A program made the position numbers and the translations under genes. A stretch of DNA of 64,000 nucleotides from Stutzerimonas stutzeri. GTDB taxonomy: Bacteria; Pseudomonadota; Gammaproteobacteria; Pseudomonadales; Pseudomonadaceae. The notes below the pieces were generated by a model that was not told where the DNA came from, did not search any database, and saw only the letters and a list, made by a program, of their open reading frames with translations. Numbering within the stretch: position 1 is the first letter of the stretch; the number at the start of each line of letters is the position of its first letter. The stretch spans positions 1 to 64,000 of the forward strand of contig DDVX01000013.1 of the NCBI GenBank assembly GCA_002345575.1, given 5' to 3'. Positions 17,041 through 26,499 of the stretch are shown here, in pieces.

Positions 17041-17580
17041 GTGTCCGAACTTCACCATTGGCTGGCCGCCGACCAACTGTCTACGCCGCTCAACCCGCTG
17101 CAACATGACTGGCTCTATGTCGACAAAGGCTCACTGACGCGCCGCCTCACCCTGCTTGCGCAAGGTGCCTTCAGCGTCACGCCGCTGCGCGAAGGTTGGC
17201 AGCCTTTGCGTGACGATGAATGCACGGCGCTTGGCGTGGCATTCGGCAGCAGCGGCTGGGTGCGCGAAGTGTATCTGCGCGGCCATGGCGAGCCCTGGGT
17301 GTTCGCCCGCAGCGTGGCAGCACGCAGTGCTCTGGAAGACTCGGGTTTCGACCTGCAGCGCCTGGGCAGTCGCTCGCTGGGCGAACTGCTGTTCAGCGAC
17401 CTGGCTTTTACCCGCGGCCCGCTCGAAGCCATGCGCTACCCTGACGCCTGGCTGCCCGCCGAAGTACAGCAAACGCAGCTCTGGGCCAGACGCTCCTGCT
17501 TCAGTCGGGGCACATTGGGCGTGCTGGTCGCCGAAGTATTTCTGCCCGCCGTCTGGCAGGCCGCACAGCACGACAGCTGA
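17041..17580 (+). CDS. ubiC: Chorismate pyruvate-lyase
   Basis: 179 aa enzyme removing pyruvate from chorismate to give 4-hydroxybenzoate, the first step of ubiquinone synthesis. GTG start at 17041. Recognisable features are LREGWQPLRDDE (about 60-72) with the product-binding arginine region, VREVYLRGHGEPWVFARSV, and the C-terminal LWARRSCFSRGTLGVLVAEVFLP. It precedes ubiA by 38 bases. Confidence 0.93.
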   Translation: MSELHHWLAADQLSTPLNPLQHDWLYVDKGSLTRRLTLLAQGAFSVTPLREGWQPLRDDECTALGVAFGSSGWVREVYLRGHGEPWVFARSVAARSALEDSGFDLQRLGSRSLGELLFSDLAFTRGPLEAMRYPDAWLPAEVQQTQLWARRSCFSRGTLGVLVAEVFLPAVWQAAQHDS

Positions 17581-17618
17581 TCAGCCGCACGACATCTTTT
17601 CCCTCAGGAGCCCCACCG

Positions 17619-18515
17619 ATGTATCAGAAGCTTCTGCAATCGAGCAATCGCCTGCATCCACGCGCCTTTGATTTCATTCAGTTGATGCGCCTGGATCGCC
17701 CCATCGGCACCTATCTTCTGCTGTGGCCGACGCTCGGTGCGCTGTGGATTGCGGGCGAGGGCTCGCCCAGCGTGAAGAACGTGATCATCTTCGTCCTCGG
17801 CGTGATCCTGATGCGCGCCGCCGGTTGCGTGATTAACGATTTTGCCGACCGCAACTTCGACGGCCACGTCAGCCGCACCAAGAACCGCCCACTGGCCACC
17901 GGCAAGATCAGCACCAGGGAAGCCTGGATTCTATTCGCGGTGCTGGTGGCCTTGAGCTTCGGCCTGGTGTTGCTGACCAATGCGGCGACCATCTGGCTAT
18001 CCTTCGGCGCGCTGGCCGTCGCCTCGCTCTACCCGTTCATGAAGCGCTACACCCATTACCCTCAGGTAGTGCTGGGTGCGGCGTTCTCCTGGGGCATTCC
18101 GATGGCTTTCACCGCCGAAACCGGCAGCCTGCCGGCAGAAGCCTGGCTGCTGTTCCTCGCCAACATGGTCTGGACGGTCGCCTATGACACCTATTACGCC
18201 ATGGCCGACCGCGAGGACGACCTGAAGATCGGCATCAAGTCCACTGCCGTGCTGTTCGGCGATGCCGATCGGGTGATCATCCTGACCCTGCAGGGCATTG
18301 CGCTGTTCTGCCTGGTCCTCGCCGGTGTGCGTTTTGAGCTGGGCCAGTGGTTTCACCTCGGCCTGTTCATCGCTGCCGTCTGCTTCATCTGGGAATTCTG
18401 GACCACCCGCTCACGCGATCCGCTGATCTGCTTCAAAGCCTTCCTGCACAATCACTGGGCCGGGCTGGCGATGCTGCTGGGGATCATCCTCGATTACGCG
18501 CTGAAAACTGCCTGA
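17619..18515 (+). CDS. ubiA: 4-hydroxybenzoate octaprenyltransferase
   Basis: 298 aa integral membrane prenyltransferase joining 4-hydroxybenzoate to the polyprenyl chain. Both aspartate-rich metal motifs are visible: NDFADRNFD (around 72-80) and DREDDLKIGIKS (around 195). Eight to nine hydrophobic helices. Operon with ubiC, so both early ubiquinone steps are made together; a hairpin-rich repeat follows. Confidence 0.96.
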   Translation: MYQKLLQSSNRLHPRAFDFIQLMRLDRPIGTYLLLWPTLGALWIAGEGSPSVKNVIIFVLGVILMRAAGCVINDFADRNFDGHVSRTKNRPLATGKISTREAWILFAVLVALSFGLVLLTNAATIWLSFGALAVASLYPFMKRYTHYPQVVLGAAFSWGIPMAFTAETGSLPAEAWLLFLANMVWTVAYDTYYAMADREDDLKIGIKSTAVLFGDADRVIILTLQGIALFCLVLAGVRFELGQWFHLGLFIAAVCFIWEFWTTRSRDPLICFKAFLHNHWAGLAMLLGIILDYALKTA

Positions 18516-18537
18516 TACCGGCGCTGTTAGCGGTATA

Positions 18538-18607
18538 GGGCGGATCAACGCTTCACCGATCCGCCGGACGATGCTTCGCCTCCTCGGATTACGCCTACGG
18601 CTAATCC
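18538..18607. repeat. Two adjacent hairpins after ubiA (intergenic repeat/terminator)
   Basis: GGCGGATC (18539-18546) pairs with GATCCGCC (18558-18565), and GGATTA (18586-18591) pairs with TAATCC (18602-18607). Sequences of this type (GGCGGAT...ATCCGCC plus GGATTACGCC...GGCTAATCC) recur between genes in the mendocina/stutzeri group. It separates convergent ubiA and the SpoU methylase. Confidence 0.6.
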
Positions 18608-18624
18608 AGGCTACGGTCTATCTG

Positions 18625-19350
18625 TTATCGGCTCAGTTCGTAGGCACACATATTGACCGTGGTGGCCAGGTTCAGCGATTCGATAGCGCCACAGCCGGCA
18701 ATGGTGAACGGCTGCGCGCCGAGCGCGACCAGTTGCTCACGAGGCACGCCGCGCGCCTCGTTGCCGAACAGGTAGCAATCAAAGGTTTTGAAGTCGGCCG
18801 ATTGCAGGCTCTCACCATTCATATCCAGGCAGGCAATGCGCCCGAAGCGCGTACGCAACGAATCCAGCTCTACATCCAGCTCCATGGGCGTATGGAAGAT
18901 GGCGCCCATGCTGGAACGCACGACCTTGGGGTTGTACGGATCGACGCTGCCGGGGCTGAGCAGGCAGCGAAAATTACCGAACCAGGCCAGGGTGCGCAGG
19001 ATGGTGCCCAGGTTGCCGGGGTCCTGAATCTCATGCAGGTATATGGCGCGCTCACCTGCTTCAGATGCCGGCGCAACACTTTCAGGCATCGGCACCACGG
19101 CGATAATGCCCTGCGGCGTTTTGGTGTCGGCGATCTGCGCCATCTGCCGCTCGCTGATCACCTTGATCTTGAACGGACTTGGCCAATGCTCGTAGGCCGC
19201 GGTGACATATAGCTCGCTGCGCTGTAGCAGCGGATTCTGCTCGGCCGCTTTCTGCAGTTCCAGCAACAGGTGTTCGCCCTCCACCAGAAAATGGCCGAAC
19301 TCTGCCCGATACTTTTTCTGCTGAAGTTTCTTGATGTCGTCGAGTTTCAT
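18625..19350 (-). CDS. SpoU/TrmH-family RNA 2'-O-methyltransferase
   Basis: 241 aa RNA ribose methylase with the knotted SPOUT fold. Motif 1 IQDPGNLGTILRTL (around 108), motif 2 LFGNEARGVPREQL (around 193), motif 3 IESLNLATTVNMCAYEL (around 222). An N-terminal substrate-binding extension precedes the catalytic domain. The exact RNA target cannot be told from sequence. It begins 11 bases after the downstream end of the FAD dehydrogenase gene, probably co-transcribed. Confidence 0.88.
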   Translation of the reverse strand: MKLDDIKKLQQKKYRAEFGHFLVEGEHLLLELQKAAEQNPLLQRSELYVTAAYEHWPSPFKIKVISERQMAQIADTKTPQGIIAVVPMPESVAPASEAGERAIYLHEIQDPGNLGTILRTLAWFGNFRCLLSPGSVDPYNPKVVRSSMGAIFHTPMELDVELDSLRTRFGRIACLDMNGESLQSADFKTFDCYLFGNEARGVPREQLVALGAQPFTIAGCGAIESLNLATTVNMCAYELSR

Positions 19351-19361
19351 CGATGCGGCGC

Positions 19362-20990
19362 TCAGTTGCCCTGCACGTTGGTTTCAGCGAGAAGCGACTT
19401 GGCCACCGCTTCGGCGACCTTAATGCCGTCCACGCCCGCCGAGAGGATGCCACCGGCATAACCGGCGCCTTCGCCAGCCGGATACAGGCCTTTCAGGTTT
19501 AGGCTTTGCAAGGTCTCGTTGTCACGGGTAATGCGCACCGGGGAGGAGGTGCGGGTTTCGATACCGGTGAGCACCGCATCGTCACGGTCGAATCCGCGGA
19601 TCTGCTTGCCGAACGCCGGCAGCGCCTCGCGAATGGCTTCGATGGCGTATGCCGGCAAGGACGGCGCCAGATCGCCCAGACGCACACCCGGCTTGTAGGA
19701 TGGCTCTATCTCTCCAAACTCGCTCGACGGCACGCCACGAATGAAGTCGCCCACCAACTGCCCCGGCGCGCAGTAGTCGCTGCCACCCAGTTCGTAGGCA
19801 AGGGACTCCAGACGCTCCTGAAATTCCACACCGGCCAGCGTACCACCGGGGAAATCCTGCTCCGGGTTGATGCCTACAACGATAGCGGCGTTGGCATTGC
19901 GTTCGTTGCGTGAGTACTGGCTCATGCCGTTGGTTACCACGCGCCCCGGCTCGGAGGTGGCCGCCACCACGGTTCCGCCCGGGCACATGCAGAAGCTGTA
20001 AACGGCGCGGCCGTTCTTGGCGTGATAGACCAGTTTGTAGTCGGCAGCGCCAAGCTCCGGATGGCCAGCGTATTTGCCCAGGCGGGCCTGGTCGATCAGG
20101 CCTTGCGGGTGCTCAATGCGAAAACCCACGGCAAAGGGCTTGGCCTCCATGAACACGCCCTGACGGTGCAGCATGCGGAACGTATCGCGGGCGCTATGGC
20201 CCAGCGCCATGACCACATGGCGACTGCGCAACGTTTCGCCATCAGCCAGTACCACACCCTCGATCTGGCCATTGTCGATCAGCAGACCGGTCACTTTAGT
20301 TTCGAAGCGTACCTCGCCGCCCAAGGCAATGATCTCCTCGCGCATGGCCGCCACCACACCGGTGAGGCGGAAGGTGCCGATGTGCGGCTTGCTCACGTAC
20401 ATGATCTCTTCCGGCGCACCGGCCCGAACGAACTCATGTGTCACCTTGCGGGCGTAGAACTTCGGGTCTTTGATCTGGCTGTAGAGTTTGCCGTCCGAAA
20501 ACAGGCCGGCTCCACCCTCACCGAATTGCACGTTGGATTCAGGGCTCAGGATCTTCTTGCGCCACAGCGCCCAGGTGTCCTTGGTGCGGCCACGCACTTC
20601 CTTGCCGCGCTCCAGCACGATGGGCTTGAAGCCCATCTGCGCGAGCAGCAGCGCCGCGAACAGCCCGCATGGACCGAGCCCCACGACCAGCGGCCTTTCG
20701 CTCAGATCAGCCGGTGCCTGCCCGACCGTATAGTAGTTGGTGTCCGGCGCAGTACGGATATTGCGGTCGTCGGCCAGGCGCGCCAGCACGGTGGCCTCGT
20801 CGCGCACCTCCAGGTCGATGATGTAGATGAACAGGATGACGCTGTTCTTCTTGCGCGCATCGTAGCTGCGCTTGAATACAGTGAAGTTCAGCAGATCGGC
20901 ATCGCTGATACCCAGGCGTTTGACGATAGCCTCGCGCAACTCATCGTTTGAGTGGTCGAGGGGCAGGGACAGTTCATTGATGCGAATCAT
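19362..20990 (-). CDS. FAD-dependent dehydrogenase (COG2509 family)
   Basis: 542 aa. The FAD-binding motif VVGLGPCGLFAALLLAQMGF (around 103) is followed by the long insertion of the COG2509 family, a redox motif region VMALGHSARDTFRMLH, and a C-terminal GLYPAGEGAGYAGGI that completes the FAD site. An N-terminal 85-residue domain (INELSLPLDHSNDELREAI) precedes. Substrate unknown. Upstream of the SpoU gene in a minus-strand pair. Confidence 0.8.
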   Translation of the reverse strand: MIRINELSLPLDHSNDELREAIVKRLGISDADLLNFTVFKRSYDARKKNSVILFIYIIDLEVRDEATVLARLADDRNIRTAPDTNYYTVGQAPADLSERPLVVGLGPCGLFAALLLAQMGFKPIVLERGKEVRGRTKDTWALWRKKILSPESNVQFGEGGAGLFSDGKLYSQIKDPKFYARKVTHEFVRAGAPEEIMYVSKPHIGTFRLTGVVAAMREEIIALGGEVRFETKVTGLLIDNGQIEGVVLADGETLRSRHVVMALGHSARDTFRMLHRQGVFMEAKPFAVGFRIEHPQGLIDQARLGKYAGHPELGAADYKLVYHAKNGRAVYSFCMCPGGTVVAATSEPGRVVTNGMSQYSRNERNANAAIVVGINPEQDFPGGTLAGVEFQERLESLAYELGGSDYCAPGQLVGDFIRGVPSSEFGEIEPSYKPGVRLGDLAPSLPAYAIEAIREALPAFGKQIRGFDRDDAVLTGIETRTSSPVRITRDNETLQSLNLKGLYPAGEGAGYAGGILSAGVDGIKVAEAVAKSLLAETNVQGN

Positions 20991-21230
20991 GGCGAGGGTC
21001 CTGGCCGGTGACTCCGGCAGAGGAAGAAAACAGGGGGGAAATGAAGGCCGATTGTACCCGGCGCAGCCCGCTCCGGCGACTTTCCAGAGGCGGCAGCGCT
21101 GCTCGCCAGCCCTGCCGATTTAACCCGCATTGCTTTATCAGCCTATAATTGGCGTTATTTCGCGCCCAATGGCTTCTTCTCTACCAGGCCTTGCCCCGCT
21201 CCTCAGCTTGTATTCGGTGGTACCTCCCTC

Positions 21231-21866
21231 ATGAAACGATCCAAAAGCAGCCGCCGCTGGCTGGATGAACACGTCAACGATCCCTACGTCAAACGGGCGC
21301 AGAAGGATGGCTTGCGCTCGCGCTCCAGCTACAAGCTGATAGAGCTCAACGAGAAGGACCGGCTGATACGCCCCGGCATGCTGATCATGGACCTTGGCTC
21401 GGCTCCCGGCGGCTGGTCGCAGGTGGCCGGAAAACTCGTAGGCGAGAAGGGTCGGGTTATAGCTACCGATATTCTGCCGATGGACCCATTGGATAACGTC
21501 GACTTCATCCAGGGCGACTTCACCGAGGATGCTGTATTCCAGCAGCTTCTCGACAAGCTCGACGGCCGGCAGCCTGACCTGATCGTTTCCGACATCGCGC
21601 CCAATCTCAGCGGCATCGCTGTTGCCGACCAAGCCTCCTCAATGTACCTGGTCGAACTCACCCTCGACATGGTCCGCAAAGTGCTCAAGCCTGATGGCAA
21701 CTACGTGGTCAAGGTTTTCCAGGGCGAAGGCTCCGATGACTTTCTGAGGGACGTGCGCACCTCATTCGAGAAGGTGGTGGTCCGCAAGCCAGCAGCGTCA
21801 CGACCGCGGTCGAACGAGGTTTATCTGGTGGCCAAAGGGTTCAAAGGACAAACTGCTGAAACCTGA
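21231..21866 (+). CDS. rlmE: RlmE/FtsJ-like 23S rRNA 2'-O-methyltransferase
   Basis: 211 aa. SAM motif DLGSAPGGWSQVAGKL (around 54), and the K-D-K-E catalytic residues are visible: K in SRSSYKL, D in SDIAPNLSG, K in VVKVFQGEG and E in RSNEVYLVAKG. RlmE methylates U2552 of 23S rRNA. The surprise is location: in pseudomonads rlmE normally sits beside ftsH, not before phoB. By eye the wording is as close to E. coli RlmE (LPMD, MYLVEL) as to the usual Pseudomonas one, so this may be a second copy. The ATG follows ACCTCCCTC with only a weak ribosome-binding site. Confidence 0.85.
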   Translation: MKRSKSSRRWLDEHVNDPYVKRAQKDGLRSRSSYKLIELNEKDRLIRPGMLIMDLGSAPGGWSQVAGKLVGEKGRVIATDILPMDPLDNVDFIQGDFTEDAVFQQLLDKLDGRQPDLIVSDIAPNLSGIAVADQASSMYLVELTLDMVRKVLKPDGNYVVKVFQGEGSDDFLRDVRTSFEKVVVRKPAASRPRSNEVYLVAKGFKGQTAET

Positions 21867-21900
21867 TCGAATGCTTTACCGCCAGCCATTTGCCGCACAC

Positions 21901-21918
21901 CTGTAACATCCCTGCAAC
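21901..21918 (+). promoter_or_regulatory. Pho box upstream of phoB
   Basis: CTGTAAC-ATCC-CTGCAAC: two 7-base direct repeats with an 11-base period, close to the CTGTCAT-NNNN-CTGTCAC consensus for phospho-PhoB. It ends 47 bases before the phoB ATG, as expected for autoactivation under phosphate limitation. Confidence 0.8.
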
Positions 21919-21965
21919 ATTCCCGTTATCTAATGCCCGACGATGAAAGCGGACCGAGAGCGGAC

Positions 21966-22655
21966 ATGAATGGCAAATGCATACTGATCGTCGATGACGA
22001 AGCACCGATTCGCGAGATGATCATGGTGGCACTGGAAATGGCCGGCTACGAATGCCTTGAGGCAGACAACGCGCAGGCGGCCCATGCCCTGGTCGTTGAC
22101 CGTCAGCCGGACCTGATCCTGCTCGACTGGATGCTACCCGGCACTTCGGGTATCGAGCTGGCGCGCCGCCTCAAACGCGAAGACCTGACAGCCGACACAC
22201 CGATCATCATGCTCACCGCCAAGGACGCCGAGGACAATAAGATCCAGGGCCTGGAGGTCGGCGCTGACGATTACATCACCAAGCCCTTCTCCCCACGCGA
22301 ACTGGTGGCACGCCTGAAAGCAGTGCTGCGCCGGGCTGCGCCCAACGACAACGAGACGCCCATCGAGATCGGCGGCCTTCTGCTCGATCCTGTCAGCCAT
22401 CGCGTCACCATTGATGGCGTTCCGGCGGAGATGGGGCCGACCGAATACCGTCTGCTGCAGTTCTTCATGACGCACCAGGAGCGCGCCTATACGCGCGGCC
22501 AGTTGCTCGATCAGGTCTGGGGCGGCAACGTGTATGTGGAAGAACGCACCGTGGACGTGCATATCCGCCGGCTGCGCAAGGCCTTGGGCGAAACCTACGA
22601 AGGCCTGGTGCAGACCGTGCGCGGCACCGGCTATCGTTTCTCCACCAAGAGCTGA
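21966..22655 (+). CDS. phoB: Phosphate regulon response regulator
   Basis: 229 aa OmpR-family regulator. Receiver domain with acidic pocket D10/D11, phosphoacceptor D54 (ILLDWMLPG) and K in ITKPFSPREL; C-terminal winged helix with VEERTVDVHIRRLRKALGE and TVRGTGYRFS. The ATG at 21966 reproduces the usual MNGKCILIVDDEAPIREM start; the frame upstream is not conserved. Preceded by a Pho box and followed by phoR. Confidence 0.97.
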   Translation: MNGKCILIVDDEAPIREMIMVALEMAGYECLEADNAQAAHALVVDRQPDLILLDWMLPGTSGIELARRLKREDLTADTPIIMLTAKDAEDNKIQGLEVGADDYITKPFSPRELVARLKAVLRRAAPNDNETPIEIGGLLLDPVSHRVTIDGVPAEMGPTEYRLLQFFMTHQERAYTRGQLLDQVWGGNVYVEERTVDVHIRRLRKALGETYEGLVQTVRGTGYRFSTKS

Positions 22656-22768
22656 CAATCCCGCCACCACCTGTGGTTACACGGATAGAAGATGGCCCCG
22701 AGCAGACGGCAAAAATACACAGGTAGTTTTCTACGGGCCGCTCTCTGGGCCGCCCAGGAGCGCAAGCA

Positions 22769-24064
22769 GTGAACCAAGACTGGCAAGGCGTCCTCGTGCG
22801 TCGTCTGCTCCTGCTGTTGGCCGGCTGCCTGCTGATCGGCCTGATCACCGGCGAATACGCCTGGGCGTTGGTGCTGGGTCTGGGCGGCTACCTCGCCTGG
22901 ACGTTATGGCAGATACGCCGCCTGCAACTGTGGCTCAAGCGCGATCAGCCGGACGATCCACCACCGGACAGCCATGGCATCTGGGGGGAGATCTTCGACA
23001 GCCTTTACCAGCTACAGCGACGCGACATCCATCTGCGCGGCCAGCTGCAATCGGTGATTGACCGCGTTCAGGGCTCTACCACAGCCCTGAAGGACGCGGT
23101 GATCATGCTCGACAGCGATGCAAACCTGGAGTGGTGGAACCCCGCCGCCGAACGCCTGCTGGGCCTTAAGAAACCACAGGATAGCGGCCACGCAGTCACC
23201 AACCTGGTGCGCCACCCCAGCTTCAAGGAATACTTCGAAAGCGGCCGTCATGACGACCCTCTAGAGCTGCCTTCACCGGTCAGTGACCGTCTCTGGCTGC
23301 AGATCACCATCACCCGCTACGGCAACAGCGAGTACCTGATGGTGGTGCGCGATATCACCCGGCTGCACCAGCTGGAGCAGATGCGCAAGGACTTCGTTGC
23401 CAACGTTTCCCATGAGCTGCGCACCCCGCTGACGGTGATTACAGGCTACCTGGAAACCATGCTTGAGCACGGCGAAGACAACAGCCCGCGCTGGACCCGC
23501 GCACTGCGGCAGATGAATCAGCAGGCCGATCGCATGCAGCACCTGCTCAACGACCTGCTGCTGCTGGCAAAGCTGGAAGCGACCGATCCCCCGGCAAGCG
23601 CCAAGCCGGTGAACGTGCCCGCGCTGCTGGAGACGATCCGCAACGACGCCCTGGCGCTTTCAGCGGATCAACAGCACGTCATCAGCTTCGATGTGGACGC
23701 CTCGCTACAGCTGCGTGGCCGTGAGTCTGAATTGCGCAGCGCCTTCTCCAACCTGCTGTTCAACGCGGTGAAATACACCCCGCCAGGCGGGCAGATTCAT
23801 CTGCGCTGGTGGCAAGACGAGTACGGCGCGCACATGGCCGTGCAGGACTCGGGCATTGGCATCGAATCCAAACATTTGCCGCGCCTGACAGAGCGCTTCT
23901 ACCGGGTCGACTCTAGCCGCGCCAGCAGCACCGGAGGAACTGGCCTCGGCCTGGCTATCGTCAAGCACGTCCTGCTGCGCCACCAAGGCCGCCTGGACAT
24001 CGACAGCACGCCCGGCAAGGGCAGCGTCTTTACCTGCAGCTTCCCGCGCTCGAAAACTGAGTAA
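22769..24064 (+). CDS. phoR: Phosphate regulon sensor histidine kinase
   Basis: 431 aa kinase partner of PhoB. Two N-terminal membrane helices (LLLLLAGCLLIGLITGEYAW, LVLGLGGYLAWTLW) without a large periplasmic loop, a PAS domain (around 100-200), H-box NVSHELRTPLTVITGYLE (around 213), N-box SAFSNLLFNAVKYTPPGG and G-boxes GIGIESKHLPRL and GGTGLGLAIVKHV. It starts 113 bases after phoB. The lack of a sensing loop fits signalling through the Pst transporter. Confidence 0.96.
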   Translation: MNQDWQGVLVRRLLLLLAGCLLIGLITGEYAWALVLGLGGYLAWTLWQIRRLQLWLKRDQPDDPPPDSHGIWGEIFDSLYQLQRRDIHLRGQLQSVIDRVQGSTTALKDAVIMLDSDANLEWWNPAAERLLGLKKPQDSGHAVTNLVRHPSFKEYFESGRHDDPLELPSPVSDRLWLQITITRYGNSEYLMVVRDITRLHQLEQMRKDFVANVSHELRTPLTVITGYLETMLEHGEDNSPRWTRALRQMNQQADRMQHLLNDLLLLAKLEATDPPASAKPVNVPALLETIRNDALALSADQQHVISFDVDASLQLRGRESELRSAFSNLLFNAVKYTPPGGQIHLRWWQDEYGAHMAVQDSGIGIESKHLPRLTERFYRVDSSRASSTGGTGLGLAIVKHVLLRHQGRLDIDSTPGKGSVFTCSFPRSKTE

Positions 24065-24166
24065 GCAGCCCTCGATAGGCCTCGTCGACGATACCTATCG
24101 TCTGCCACTTGAAAAGTCCGCCGGCGAGCCCCATTGTGCTGCGATCATCGGCAACCCGACACCTTC

Positions 24167-25510
24167 ATGGACCCCTCCCCTGCTTTAAACGATCCTTCTT
24201 ATTTCGCCGACTTTGGCCTGATTCTCTTTGCCCTGTTCCTGGTCTTGCTCAACGGCTTTTTCGTGGCCGCCGAGTTCGCCATGGTCAAGCTGCGCGCGAC
24301 CAAGGTCGAGGCCATTGCCAAACAGCACGGCTGGCGCGGGCACATCCTGCGCAAAGTGCACGACCAGCTGGACGCCTACCTGTCCGCCTGCCAGCTGGGC
24401 ATCACCCTGGCGTCACTTGGATTGGGCTGGGTCGGCGAGCCGGCCTTCGCTCACTTACTCCAACCGCTACTAGCGATGCTCGGTATCGACTCGCCGGCCC
24501 TGCTCCACGGCATCGCCTTCTTTACCGCCTTCTTCATCATTTCCTATCTGCACATCGTGATCGGGGAGTTAGCGCCCAAGTCCTGGGCAATTCGCAAACC
24601 CGAGTTGCTATCGCTCTGGACGGCAGTGCCGCTGTACCTGTTCTACTGGCTGATGTACCCGGCGATCTACCTGCTCAACGCCAGCGCCAACGCCATCCTG
24701 CGGATTGCCGGCCAGGGTGAGCCCGGTGGCAATTACGAGCACCATTACACGCGCGAAGAACTGAAGCTGATCCTGCACTCCAACCGTGCCATGGACCCGA
24801 CCAACGCACAGATTCAGGTACTCGCCTCTGCAGTGGAGATGAGTGAGCTGGAAGTGGCCGACTGGGCCAACTCGCGCGAGGATTTGCTGCAACTAGACCA
24901 TGACGCTCCGCTGGAGCATATTCTCGACGTGATCCGCTTCCACAAATACAGCCGCTATCCCGTGTATGACCGCGACCGGAGCGAATACATCGGCCTGCTG
25001 CATATCAAGGATCTGCTGCTGGCCCTGGCCAGCGACAGGAATCTGGCCGACAGCTTCAAACTCAACGAGCTGCTGCGCCCACTGGAACGCGTTTCCCGTC
25101 ACCTGCCCTTGAGCGACCTGCTGGAACAGTTCCGCCAGGGCGGCGCGCACTTCGTGCTGGTTGAGGAAGGCGATCATAAGGTGGTGGGCTTCCTGACCAT
25201 GGAAGACGTGCTGGAAGTGCTGGTGGGTGACATCCAGGACGAGCACCGCAAGACCGAGCGCGGCATTCTCACCTACCAGCCGGGCAAGCTGCTGGTGCGC
25301 GGCGACACCCCGCTGTTCAAGGTCGAACGCCTGCTCGATGTCGACCTCGACCATATCGAAGCCGATACCCTGGCCGGCCTGATCTACGAAACCCTCAAGC
25401 GCGTCCCCGAGGAAAACGAAGAGCTGCTGGTCGATGGACTGCAAATCATCATCAAGAAAATGCGTGGTCCGAAAATCGTGCTGGCGAAGGTACTCAAGGT
25501 TCAGCAATAA
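24167..25510 (+). CDS. CNNM/CorC-type membrane protein (DUF21-CBS-CorC_HlyC)
   Basis: 447 aa. N-terminal DUF21 membrane domain (LILFALFLVLLNGFFVAAEF; LGITLASLGLGWVGEPAF; FFIISYLHIVIGELAPKSWA), a CBS pair around 215-345 (RYPVYDRDRSEYIGLLHIKD; FVLVEEGDHKVVGFLTMED), and a C-terminal CorC_HlyC domain. Family members are linked to magnesium/cobalt efflux. The start at 24167 (MDPSPALNDPS) fits the family; the open frame begins 11 codons earlier. Confidence 0.88.
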   Translation: MDPSPALNDPSYFADFGLILFALFLVLLNGFFVAAEFAMVKLRATKVEAIAKQHGWRGHILRKVHDQLDAYLSACQLGITLASLGLGWVGEPAFAHLLQPLLAMLGIDSPALLHGIAFFTAFFIISYLHIVIGELAPKSWAIRKPELLSLWTAVPLYLFYWLMYPAIYLLNASANAILRIAGQGEPGGNYEHHYTREELKLILHSNRAMDPTNAQIQVLASAVEMSELEVADWANSREDLLQLDHDAPLEHILDVIRFHKYSRYPVYDRDRSEYIGLLHIKDLLLALASDRNLADSFKLNELLRPLERVSRHLPLSDLLEQFRQGGAHFVLVEEGDHKVVGFLTMEDVLEVLVGDIQDEHRKTERGILTYQPGKLLVRGDTPLFKVERLLDVDLDHIEADTLAGLIYETLKRVPEENEELLVDGLQIIIKKMRGPKIVLAKVLKVQQ

Positions 25511-25689
25511 CGGTGACGACAGCGAAACAGTCCTTACATGTTGGTTTACATACTGACTGCTAGTCGCTGATTTGCTTGAAAAATCGACCGTCCATCGTGC
25601 CAGGCCGAATTTTTTGAAGGTAGTGCCGTCCACGGCATAGGTGGCTCCTTTCAGCCGCCAATTCACATCCAACAAGTGGAGCTACCTTC

Positions 25690-26442
25690 ATGCGCCTCAA
25701 TCCATTGAGCAGTACCGCAGTTTTGGCCATGTGCCTGGCCGGCACCCAGGCCTTTGCCCAGACCGCCACCGGCCCGATTTCCAACTTCGGTGTCATCGGT
25801 TCGCACAATCAGTACAAGCTGACCATCGACGGTGAGAGCGACAAGGAGCGTCTCAATCAGGGCGGTCTGTATTACAACTTCGGCAACAAGCTGACCGGCC
25901 AGGAAGGCTTCATCTACCAGATCGGTATCGAGGGTCAGTATCGAGAAAAGGATGACGTCGAGTACCTTTCCGCTCGTGCCGATCTGGACCTGGGGTTACG
26001 TGCCGCGCTAAGCAGCAACAACTACATCGATCTGATCGTAGGTGGCGGCCATGACTGGGGCCGTATTGAACAGGACGACGTCGGCCTGTTTGACGAAGAC
26101 GTCGAATTGACCACCCGCTCGCCTTTCGCCAAGGCCGGCGTTGGCTACAACTATCTGACGCCGGACTACACCGTGCGCCTGGAAGTCGGAGCCCGTTACT
26201 CCATCGAAGCTGAAAGCAAACTGAAGGCTGCCGGCGAGAGCGACACCGTCGACCTCAAGGACAAGGCCAACCCCTACGGTGAATTGAGCGTGCTCTGGAA
26301 CAAGGGCATCAACAACATGCCGATCAGCACCAGCCTGTATTACACCCAGACCCGCTACGAACTCGACAGCAACAGCGTGTTTGCCGACAACAGCAAACTC
26401 AAGAAGGAAGAGATCGGCCTGAAGGTCGGCCTGGCATTCTAA
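25690..26442 (+). CDS. Outer-membrane beta-barrel protein
   Basis: 250 aa with a cleavable signal peptide (cut after TQAFA) and alternating hydrophobic strands ending in a C-terminal phenylalanine (GLKVGLAF), the outer-membrane assembly signal. About 8-10 strands are visible, e.g. GLYYNFGNKL, YQIGIEGQYRE, YTVRLEVGARYSI. No specific porin family recognised. The 180 bases before it hold no gene that I can support; GTGGAG precedes the ATG. Confidence 0.75.
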   Translation: MRLNPLSSTAVLAMCLAGTQAFAQTATGPISNFGVIGSHNQYKLTIDGESDKERLNQGGLYYNFGNKLTGQEGFIYQIGIEGQYREKDDVEYLSARADLDLGLRAALSSNNYIDLIVGGGHDWGRIEQDDVGLFDEDVELTTRSPFAKAGVGYNYLTPDYTVRLEVGARYSIEAESKLKAAGESDTVDLKDKANPYGELSVLWNKGINNMPISTSLYYTQTRYELDSNSVFADNSKLKKEEIGLKVGLAF

Positions 26443-26499
26443 CGAGCCGTTGAATAGCCTGTCGGACGCGCGTCCGCCAATAGCGGTCGCGCGTTGCCG

